In this document: positions 24,286 to 33,936 of the stretch, one piece after another
How the letters are laid out: each line of letters begins with the position of its first letter
How positions within the stretch are numbered: position 1 is the first letter of the stretch
NCBI GenBank assembly: GCA_039545315.1
Contig: BCIM01000004.1
Location: 708,643 to 772,642, forward strand
DNA length: 64,000 nt
Source of the DNA: Kondoa malvinella
Taxonomy: Eukaryota; Basidiomycota; Agaricostilbomycetes; Agaricostilbales; Kondoaceae
Direction: 5' to 3'
The notes under the pieces: generated by a model
Database searches by the model: none
The model's input: the letters and a program-made list of their open reading frames with translations, nothing else
Told to the model about the DNA's origin: nothing
Translations under genes and position numbers: made by a program

Positions 24286-26829
24286 CTAGTCATCATCAAT
24301 GAAGAAGTAGTGGCCTAGAACGAGGGTAATGAGCTGATGAAGGCTTTTCGTTTGCATAGACCTCACCTTGAGCCTTTTGCTCCTTATCTTTCTGCGAGTC
24401 GTACTTGTTGATACGCGGCCTGTAGTTGGTAGGATCACGACGGAAGGTGATCTCGAGCGATCTAAGGAAATCATTGAATCCGAGAAGGAGCGAAGTTGGT
24501 GTGGCAGCTTGAGCGTGCACAGAAGGTTGACCAGAGTAGCTATAACCCCGAAAGATGCGTAAGTACGTTGCTTTCCAATGAGAAACTGTGGGACGTACAC
24601 AATGACTCTGTCAGAAAGGTAAGTAGCCATGATGAAATCGTGCTCGACAACGAAAGCGGTCTATCGCGAACATCAGCAAGCGATTCGAACAATTGAGCAA
24701 TCTCACTGACCTTCTTGGAATGCAGGATGAAACGCTTGATGACTCTGGAAGCGATAATACGTTGTTCGGAATCGAGGTAAGCACTCGGTTCGTCCTATAG
24801 GATATACCATCAGCCCAAGAGTCTTCGCGACAACACACAACTCACAATCAGGTACACATCCGCCGGCTTGCCCAAGCATAGCACAATAGCGACTCTCTGC
24901 AATTCACCACCAGACAATTGCTGTACTTCATTATCGATGATAGCCTCAATCTGCATAGGCTTGATGACGTCTGCCTGGAATTGTGGATGAAGGAAAGAAG
25001 CTTTGATTTGCTTGATGAGCAACATTCTGACGGTGCCTTGGAATTTGGGCGCAATCGTTTGTGGTTTCATAGAGACAGTCATGCCTGGTGGTTGCTTGCC
25101 CGAATCGGGAGTGAGCTTGCCTGCCAGCATCTGGACGAAAGTAGATTTTCCTGTGACAAATCAGCTGAAGCACGAATGTAGCTGCTAATAGGCACTCACC
25201 GGTACCGTTCTCGCCGACCAAGACGATGATTTCCGAGTCTGAGAATTTACCAGGGTGAACATCAAGTTGGAAATTGCCCAACGTCTTGCTCATAGCAGGG
25301 TACTCAATGCTTCTCGACTTGTCCACTACAAACTCTTCTGCTGTTTCTGCAATCTTGAAGCTCAGACTCTCTTCTCTGAAACGCAAGTTCTCGGTCGGGA
25401 TGTTGCCTTCGAGGAAAATGTTGATGCCTTCTCGAACGGAGTAGGGTAGAGTGACGACACCATACACGGATGGTTTACCGTAAAGACAGCAGATAAAGTC
25501 GGAAAGGTAGTCGAGGACGGACAAATCGTGCTCGACGACAATGACGTAGGTGTCTGGTCCGAGAAGAGTTCGGATGACACGGGCTGCGTTCAGACGTTGC
25601 TTGACATCGAGGTAAGAAGAAGGTTCGTCAAACATGTACCTGTAAGCCATATCGAGAGTGTAAGAGACCGTAGTCGCAAACCGCAAAGGCACTTACACAT
25701 CGGCCTTTTGAACGCATGTCATGGCAATGGCGAATCTTTGCAGTTCACCACCAGACAGCTGCTTCGGCTCTCGCTCCAAGACTTCTTCCAGATCAAGCAT
25801 GCCAACCACTCTGTCCATATTGCCCATTTCATGCTTGCTTTCCAACATTTCGCGCACTGTCTGACCACCCTTTATGGCTCTTGGAATGTGATCAACGTAT
25901 TGCGGCTTGATGATAGCTTTCAAGTTGTCTTCAAGAATCTTTGTAAAGTAGTTTTGCAACTCGCTACCACGGAAGTGCTTGAGGATATCTTGCCAGTCAG
26001 GTGGGTCCTGTGGTTGGCGTATCTCTTAGCTTGGAGGTAGCAAATGACAGCCTTTCGGACCCACATCATATCTCCCCAAATTCGGCTTGAGCTTTCCTGC
26101 TAGAATCTTTAATGCTGTACTTTTGCCTGTTCCGTTTGCTCCAACGAGACCGAGCACTTGACCCGTTCTCGGTACAGGTAATCTATGCAACTTGAAACTG
26201 TTGGCTGAGAAACGATGTGTGACTTCCTTTTCCAGACTGGCAGTGCTCGAGCGTCAGAATGAACACTTCACACAGCTTAACCAGACTGACTTTGTTGGAA
26301 GATTGATAATCGTGATAGCTTCGAAAGGACATCTAAAGCAAGACATGAGCTCCAGTTACTTTGTAGACAAGAGCTTGAACTGGCTTTTTGGGACAGATAC
26401 CGCAACCAATGCAGAGTTCTTCTGAGATGAAAGCGATTTTGTCTCTGCAAGCACGCATGAGCGCACAGCCAAAGATGCGACTGATATACTGACGTTGGCC
26501 CTACTTCGATACACAGCTTGCCCATTCGGCATACTGGACATGCTTTCTTGCACTCTCTGAACAAATTACGCTTTTCAGCGGATAGCGCTGTTGATCGCGC
26601 GCTTTGGCTTACTGCTTGCACTTCTTTGGCTTACATCCTGCAAAGCACAAAGACGGTCAGGTGAGCCACATGCCAAGTCAAAGCGGTAATGGGAACGTAC
26701 GGTCAGCGTTGATCTGTCCAAACACATCAGTTATCATGCACGAAATCAAGCTGTGAAGCGACGCACAATAGCAATACGGGTCAGCTTTGACGCCGAAGCA
26801 TGTTCTTTTCCCTTTACAACAGGTGCCAT
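24286..26829 (-). CDS. RLI1: ABCE1/Rli1 ribosome recycling ATPase
   Basis: This essential Fe-S ABC ATPase splits ribosomes after termination. The start is [20 protein letters not shown]. The ferredoxin-like domain is spread over microexons: [20 protein letters not shown], then [10 protein letters not shown], and the second cluster [22 protein letters not shown]1 has Walker [10 protein letters not shown], signature [13 protein letters not shown] and Walker [12 protein letters not shown]. The hinge follows, then NBD2 with VGENGTGKST (across an intron), [11 protein letters not shown] and [11 protein letters not shown]. The C-terminal domain has [16 protein letters not shown] and ends YFFIDDD. 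All catalytic motifs are intact. Two exons are only 13 nt (26701-26713) and 25 nt (26613-26637). One position in the cluster, CPVCRMGK, has Cys where the family usually has Val. Confidence 0.95.
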
Positions 26830-27010
26830 GTCGTCGTAAATGGGAAATGGTCAAGTCCGTGAGAAAAAGTCGACTCTGGACGATGTCTGGCGGATAGCTG
26901 ATCGCTCTACAGGATCGTGTAAGCAAGTATACAACTACATGTCATGTACTATAGATTCACATGGATTACAAAAATTCGTCAGGCCAGCCAATGAAATTTC
27001 ATGCAATAGT

Positions 27011-28579
27011 CTATCGCAACTTGAACTGCTTGCTTCTCTTTCTTAGACTGCGTCGAACCTTCTTCAGAAAAGATGAAGATCCATCTTGCTTGCAAAGAAG
27101 CTTCTTGGCTGGATTGGAACCAGATTCGCTTGTTGTCGGTTTTTCATCGCTTCCATTATCGACAGACTTTTGCTTAAAGTCTCCTACATCCGTAGACGCG
27201 TCTTCTGCAGCATTTGTAGCGCTTTGTTGCGCGTCAGGCGTGTATTGACCGTTATTGCCGGCGGGTGATGCTGCTGCAGACGCACTTGCGTCGGTTTCTG
27301 GTGCTGCACCGCTTGCTTGAGCTGTCTTTGCGTCGAGAGGAGTACCATTGCCCCCTGCCTCACTTCTTAGCCAGATCAAATCTGAATTAAAAGAAAGTAC
27401 TGACCTTGGGTGACTTTGCCTGAGCCGTCGACTGTAATTTCTCCCGCTACGAAATCACAGCTTCCGCCGTACTTTGTTGCCGGAGCATCCCCTTCACTGT
27501 AGCTTCCCCCATAGGTACTGCGATCGAATTCAGCAGAATTCAGCACAAGTCTTGGAAATGCGTTTATCAGACGAACACGACATTGCCAGGATTAGCATAA
27601 ACCCAATCCGTACCCTCTGGCGTTGTGCAGACACCATCTCCCTATATCGTTTGTCAGAAGAATTCATCACTCAAGATAAGACGAGTCACAAAGATATTTG
27701 CCGTGTCCAGCTGTGGTGCACTGAATCCGTCCCCACCGCCTGATGATAGATTAGTTTGCCTTTTCGGGATAGTGTAGACAGATACAGACTTTCTATAGTT
27801 ACGCTTGCACAATTCACCATATCAGAAGTCAGACAGGCATACTAAAAGACCCAGAAGAAGAGCTTACTGTACATCTCTCTGTTGCCCACGCGGTTGTACC
27901 AGGTCCATGCAAAGATAGCAGGTCCACTAGGAGCATCTTTAGGGATAGGTACAGTGAAATCAAGTTGGCCTAAAAGAAACGGCTCTTCAGCACTCGCTCT
28001 TAAGATGCACAACAGCTTACAGGTGCCTTGTCCTCCTCCTGCAGCTGAGCCTGTGATTGGGCACCCGCCAATCTGCGACTGGATGACCATCCAATTCTCG
28101 CCCTTATCGTAGCTCTGCATGATTTTGAGATGGCAGCCATCGCTATAGAGAGAACGACTTGCCAAAGCCCATTGGCAAGAGCCTCCACCATGGCAAGCGC
28201 TTCCTTGTAGCTAAAATTGAGGTCGGTCAGTTTGTTTGAGGGCGTAAAGCAAACCAAGAACTAACCTTCATAGATATTTCGCTGCCAGCAGCTACCGTAT
28301 CTCCTCCTTCTCCTGCTCCCGACATCGATTGACAGGGCCAATTTGATCCATGTATTCGGGCGGATGAGCCTCATGCACGACTCATATCGCTCGCGGGACT
28401 CATCTTTTGACAGAGGACCGTTACTCGGGTTTCCAAAAGGCTTTGGCTGAACCATCAGCATCTGTCCAAAGGAAGAAGCGAGGTCAGAATAGAATCGATG
28501 ATGGCTTCTCGGACGGACTGACATGAGCGCTCGTCAGAGCGGAAAGAGACAGAAATGTCAGGACTGATGAGATTAACAT
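27011..28579 (-). CDS. Secreted AA11-type LPMO, downstream copy
   Basis: This is a copper-dependent lytic polysaccharide monooxygenase resembling family AA11, which cuts chitin oxidatively. The signal peptide is MLISSVLTFLSLSALTSA. The mature protein starts at His, whose codon is the last before intron 1, giving HMLMVQPKPFGNPS. The second copper His lies in GSACHGGGSCQWAL. Conserved blocks are NWMVIQSQIGGCPITGS, LDFTVPIPKDAPSGPAI and FAWTWYNRVGNREMY, with the axial-site Tyr. After the domain come a Ser/Ala/Thr linker with NGQYTPD and a basic tail (FLKKVRRSLRKRSK). Compared with the upstream copy, the region after GGGSCQW has about 19 extra residues unless a non-standard intron is removed. The usual AA11 C-terminal X278 module is not seen. 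Confidence 0.85.
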
Positions 28580-29228
28580 GGTGATATTATGGATGCTGGA
28601 AAAGAGGGAGTCGATAACAGCTGACGTTCAGCTCTTGCCGGTCTAAAGTTGTGACACAAAGGGATTCGCTCGCTGAGAACTCTCTTCGTCAAGAGGACGC
28701 TGAATGCTTGTCAGAACGTTGTAAGATCATGGCAGGGCTCGCCGTCGACAGGTAGCGGAGCAAATGCGGATCAAGGAACAGTCAGAATGATCATTCGAGA
28801 TTGGCACCTCACGTGAAATGCAAGAAGGAGAAGAGCAGAAGAGGCATTCCAACAGCGGTTCTACAGCAGTTTGAGGTCACGCAAACCACCACGATGATGT
28901 ACAGCACGCGGAGTCGAGAAAATTCGAAGGGCGTCGATATTCTTATGTAAAGCGGATATCATCACATCCTAGCCCTCCAGAGTCTCTGGGCCTGCCAGAA
29001 TCAGCTGAATCTTCAGGAAGACTTTGCAGAGACGGCCTGCGTTGACGCACGCTTGTATCGTTCGAGCGCAAGTCCGCAACACAAAGTGTCTCGTGAACGA
29101 GAAATGTCAGCTCGAAAACGTTATGCGTTGAATCCAGCCTATCATACGCATATTTACACTGTTATCATCGGTCCAGCCAACGATATACTCAAAAGAACAA
29201 ATGTACCACCTTCGCGAAGTTCCCTTCA
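28580..29228. other. Intergenic region between the two LPMO genes
   Basis: About 650 bp lie between the start of the downstream LPMO and the end of the upstream one. It probably holds the downstream gene's promoter. Frames are short. I noticed no repeat that would suggest how the tandem pair arose. Confidence 0.4.
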
Positions 29229-30895
29229 TCAGACCCTGCCAAAGTGTTCGTTACGCTTCCGCATTCTTCTGCGTTGTCGCTTCATCCTGCCACAAAAGTC
29301 AACGTCGTATGAGCAAAGAGTGATCCTGCACGAACCATGACCCATTCGGGGACCTGCAAAGCTTCTTTCCACCGCTTCCAGCATTCTGCGGAGACTTTTC
29401 TATAGCCGCTGTGTCTGACGATGGGGGAATGGTCGCAGTGTTGGACGCTGATGGACGATTTGGAGTATTTGCAGATGAAGTGAGCTTGGTATTCGGCTGT
29501 GGTTGGCTACCTTGAGCTGGCTCATCGATTTCGGGTCCATTTTCACCAATGGATGTTGACGCAGCACTGGGTACAGAGTCTGGCGTGTATTGACCATGAT
29601 TTTCTCCTGATCCATCTGTTGAAGAAACGGATACCGAAGCATTAGGGCTTGATCCACTATCTTCCGGAGGAGTGAGTGGCGCGCCGCTGCCGCCGGAGGT
29701 CATTTTGCCAGAGGCATCCACAGAGATGTCGGCTGGACTGATGTCGCACGAGCCAACGTAGTCCGTGGCTTCAGGGCTGCCGGAGGTGTATGAGCCACCG
29801 TATACGCTGTGCAATTCAGTGAGACCTTGAGCAATCACCTTGACCTGGAACGACTTACGCGACAGAACCGGGATTTCTGTAGACCCAGTCACTACCAAGC
29901 CATGAGCGCCTCGAACGCTAACTTCGGAAGCTGTGACTCACGTTCCTTCGGGAATCACACATGTCCCGTCACCCTGCTCGATAAATTGGAGTTGTCCTGG
30001 AATGCGATGGTTTGGCTTACATAGATGTTTGCGGTGTCCATCTGAGGCGCGCTGAACCCTTGTCCTCCGCCTGTCACAGTCAGCTGAGCACAATTCACTG
30101 TCTCAGATCGTCAGTCCTGAAGACATACATGGAGCAGAAGGACGTACTATACATTTCTCGTACGCCCACGCGATTATACCAGGTCCATGCGAAGATAGCA
30201 GATCCGCTAGGCGCTTCGGCTGGAATAGGGACGGTAAAGTCGTATTGACCTATTGACGCTTGAGCTGGCCTCCGGATGAGTGCAGCAGTTCACTCACAAG
30301 TCCCTTGGCCTTGACCTGCTGAGTATTCACCAATGATCGGGCAACCACCAATGTAGCTTTGTATAACCTAAAGGACATCTTTGAGTTAAGCTTGCCGCGA
30401 AGACAGCTAAACTCACCATCCAGTTCTCACCGCCATCATAAGACAAGGAGAATTGGCACGATCCTCCTCCATGACTTTGTCGATGGTTAGTGACTGTTTT
30501 CCAGCCAAAAGCCAAGACGCACCAGATTGAGTTGCTCAACTTGACAGGCAACTCGCTACCAGCTGCAACAGACTTGCCGCCTTCTCCTGCGCCTGTCATA
30601 CTTTGGCATGGGAAATTCGCTCCCGAAGGGTCAAGCGGGCCTGCAAATTATTCAGTAAGCTCTCGATAGGAATAGCAGAGTAGCTGACTGGTAGTCGGGT
30701 TGCCAAATGGCGCACTGGGAAGCGTGGGGTCAGTCGCACTGGCACGATATCAGAGATTTGCAGACTTACGGTTGAACCATAAGCATCTGACCAAGGGGCA
30801 TAGTCAGAACCATCGGAAGACAGCTTCTCCAGACTCACATGAGCGCTCGTCAGAGCTGAAAGACATAGTAGAGACAGGACTGGGAAGAATAACAT
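29229..30895 (-). CDS. Secreted AA11-type LPMO, upstream copy
   Basis: Paralogue of the next gene downstream. The signal peptide is MLFFPVLSLLCLSALTSA, and intron 1 (GTGAGT, 52 nt) falls exactly after the CAT of the catalytic N-terminal His. The mature protein reads HMLMVQPSAPFGNPTT, then SGANFPCQSM, the second His in CHGGGSCQFSLSYDGGENW, IGGCPIIGEYSAGQGQGTC, then DFTVPIPAEAPSGSAIFAWT and YNRVGVREMY. A long Ser/Pro linker with GQYTPD follows. The 3' end is a judgement. Read straight, the frame stops at 29299. Removing a 55-nt GTCATG-GGCAG intron with a TTGAC branch gives a basic tail (MKRQRRRMRKRNEHFGRV) like that of its paralogue, ending at 29229. I prefer the second. Confidence 0.85.
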
Positions 30896-31482
30896 TGTGA
30901 AAGGATATACGAATGAAGAAGAGAGGCTGATCCTCATCATAGCAAAGAGGCAAACACATGCCGAGTGTACCACGGACAAAGGGAAACGAAATCGACAAGC
31001 TCAGGTGACAGAATCCGTACTAAGACATCGGCAAGTACAGAAGATCACTCTAAGAGTTCGATTAAGCCGTCGCGGATCCGTCCAATAAGACATCACATCA
31101 GCGGTAAGACCGTGACGGACACGGCAGAAGGACGAGATGGTCGAAACATGGGCAGCTGATCGCAAGGGAGGTCTGTACGTTGCCTATTCGGTAGAACGAG
31201 GCTGCTATCTGGTCGAAGCACGGTTGCCAACAAAGTAAGCGAGACTCGTAACATTTTTGGTCCGACTCATAGTCTGTCGTTGCCATTGCTATCGCGAATC
31301 TTTGCTCCGCTCCTATCATGCCGCGCGAAAGAAGAGTGTCAAGTGTCCATCTCAGACAGCGAAACGGAAAGCGAGTCGATGTCGAGGAGAAGCCGTGATA
31401 TGCAGCATGTGCTTTTCATTGCAATATGATGCAGCTCGTATTCCTCCTCTACGCATGATCTGCACTCCCGCACCTCACCACT
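30896..31482. other. Promoter region of the upstream LPMO gene
   Basis: About 590 bp lie upstream of the LPMO start and downstream of the epsin stop. No gene, RNA or repeat was recognised. Confidence 0.4.
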
Positions 31483-33694
31483 TCACAACAGGAAATCATC
31501 AAAGTTGTTGCTGCTGCCTGTTTGACCTCCTTGAGGCGCGCTAAACAAGTTGCTCTCCGCCTTTTGCTTCGCTAGATCAGCCATAGACCTCCCACCAACT
31601 GTAGAAGCAGTAGATGATGCTGGAGTACTTGCGCTCCACAAGTCCCCGAAAGCATCGGATGATTTCTTAGGTGCATTTGACGCAGGTGCCATGGGCGCGA
31701 AAGATCCGCCCGAAGAAGGTCGAGCAGATTGAGGAGCAGGAGCTAGTGATGGACTACCCATGCCAAACATGCTTGATAGCGCAGGTGCTGAGGGAGGTCG
31801 AGCGGAAGAAGGAGCTGAATTCATTATGTCAAAGAAATTTGGCTTGGAGGCGACCGGAGCTTGGGACGGTTGAGCTGAGGAGATGGAAAGAGAAGAGAGG
31901 GCTGGCATCGTTGGCGCTGGATTCGATGTCGGTGCGGCCACAAAGTCGTCAAAGTCATCTGCTCGACTATCATTAAGCTATTTCTGACTTCGTGTGAAGA
32001 GACACACCATCCAAGCTGGGTATCGGCGCTGCGGACTTTGGAGTGGGCGCAGCTACTGTTGGCGCAGGAGCAGTCGCTGATTCATCGTCATCGAAATCAA
32101 ACAGGTTCATCTCCTTGACCGGTTTCTTTGGCGGAGGAGTAGGGACAGCAGATGATTTGGCTGATCTTGATGCTGCGCTAGTCCTCGAGCCGCTCGCCGC
32201 TGGTCTTTCTTCCCATTCTCCTGCATCGTATTCTTCTACATCTGGGTCTGTCCTTCTGCTAGAGGATTCTCGGTGGGAAGTAGCAGAGGCAGATCGTCCA
32301 TCATCCTCGTTGTTGCCGGTATAGCCTGTAGATTGGTCAAAACCCGAAATCAGCTTTAAGCTGAACGAGGTCCAATCACCCTACCCAGTGCATCACTTCC
32401 AAAACCTCCATACCGACTACCCGAGCCAGTACGGAACGACACTTCCTCATTACTGATCCCGCCGTACTTGTTCTTGTTCACCCTGGCCTTCTTCCTTTCT
32501 TGCCGTATCTTGTCTGAATCGCTCAACAGCTCAGACAACTCTTTCGCTCGATTGCGGACTGTCGACCAGAACGGCGCAGGTATCAGAGCTAGTCCGAATC
32601 TGCCGTGATCCGACCGACCATTGATTCCCTGATCCTTTCCCTTTTCGTCAATGTGATGAAAGTTGCGCAAGATCTTGACCATAGATACATGCGTCCTTGC
32701 ATCATCTATAACGCGCTCAGAGCCATGCTTGACGAGGTATTCTAAAAGTTGCAGGGCCTGCGGGCACGCACCAGACCTTCAGCTCTCGAGCGAATGTGAG
32801 GTTCGGCACACCTACCTTGTAGATCTGTCTCCATTCACTCGCTTCTTTCTCAGTGAAGCGTTTGTCTGGCCCAACGTCAGCGGGATGCACAGGTTATGTT
32901 GCAAGCTGCTCACAAATGGTTGGCATGATTTCATTGAATAGCTGACTGATATCACAAGCACCTTCAATATGCATCTCTCAGGCCGTATGAGGACATACAA
33001 GTTGTGTGTTCTGAACCACGGACCGTCAGCCAGCGCAAATGCCTATCACAAAAACAGAACTTGCCCTTGAGCGATTTCTTGCATCAATGTAGAGCTGGCT
33101 CCCCTGTGCGCGCAACGACTCTATGAGCTTGGCCAAACTGCGAGGTTCTGTGCATACCAGGCATCATCGTTGGTAGCTTCGCGGACTTTGGCTTCCTATC
33201 GCAATCATGCATTAGCAGTCTTCGTTACTCGCTGATAGGATCTCGTACCATAGGCGTATACTAGATGGTCACTCTTCATTCATGTGCGCAGCAAGCAAAG
33301 AGCAAACTGTACATACGTTCATGACTATATTCTTCGCCTGCGCACGAGCAGCTCAGCTACCGCAATTCTGACACGCGATACGAGCTGGCCTACCTGATTG
33401 TAGTAGCTCTTGATGTCATATGCAGACACTACAGAACGTCAGCACGACTTTATGGCCCAACAAACATGCTCATGCCAACCTTCAGAGAGCTGCAAATGGG
33501 AGTTCTGTCAATATTGCTGCAGGTAGCAATAGTACGGAGCTCACCTGTTTGCCTGTGCGCGAATACATCTCATCAGAGGCAGCTTAATAGCGTACCAACG
33601 TCTGAACGCACCAAGCCCTTCGAGGAACTGTGAACAAAGCAGATCAGCTCAGGCAAGGATATCTTACGCGTCTCTCTGCTGTACTCACATCCAT
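31483..33694 (-). CDS. Epsin, ENTH clathrin adaptor (Ent3/epsinR-like)
   Basis: This ENTH-domain adaptor probably works in clathrin traffic at the trans-Golgi and endosomes. After splicing, the N-terminus reads MDFLEGLGKQNSHLQLSE, then VSAYDIKSYYNQAKNIVMN, EAKVREATNDDAWGASSTLM, THNFQLFNEIMPTIYKRFTE, MVKILRNFHHIDEKGKDQG and VRNRAKELSELLSDSDKIR. That is a full ENTH domain with the epsinR/Ent3 pattern. The rest is disordered, with acidic-Phe motifs for adaptor binding (LFDFDDDE, DDFDDFV, FGDLW) and an ending NNFDDFLL. The 5' half is broken into very small exons (6, 16, 8, 25, 12 and 12 nt in my model) and one intron (33011-33064) has a GC donor. The very first exons are the least certain part. 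Confidence 0.88.
32858..32946 (-). repeat. Epsin exon-intron segment copied into GDH2
   Basis: On the minus strand this 89-bp stretch holds the short epsin exon encoding FQLFNEIMPTI, the whole following intron (GTGAGC, with GCTGAC branch) and the first bases of the next exon. A near-copy lies at 34647-34737 inside a GDH2 intron. By hand the two align with about 11 substitutions and 2 single-base gaps. The coding role here (conserved ENTH residues) marks this as the source copy. Confidence 0.85.
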
Positions 33695-33936
33695 CTTACA
33701 GCAAACTGTTGTCTGGCCAAATATCGCTACAGAGCACGGATGTAGGGGAACGAAAGTATGGTGGCAAGTCGAGACTTGTTAGTATGCAAGTGTATGCGTG
33801 ATTAAAGCTAGGTTCCCTTCCACTCACAGGTGCTCAAGCGCAACCTAATGATATCCCCACGTGTCCGTTCTTCTCTCAAGGTGCCTCAAGCAATATTGAG
33901 AGTCAGGTGCTATGCAGCCTTTTGTGATCGTTTCAT

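Noticed and set aside
14986..31000. A secondary-metabolite or sugar-use gene cluster
   Set aside because: The wall-active genes are scattered among housekeeping genes with no shared orientation, regulator or transporter, so a functional cluster is not supported.
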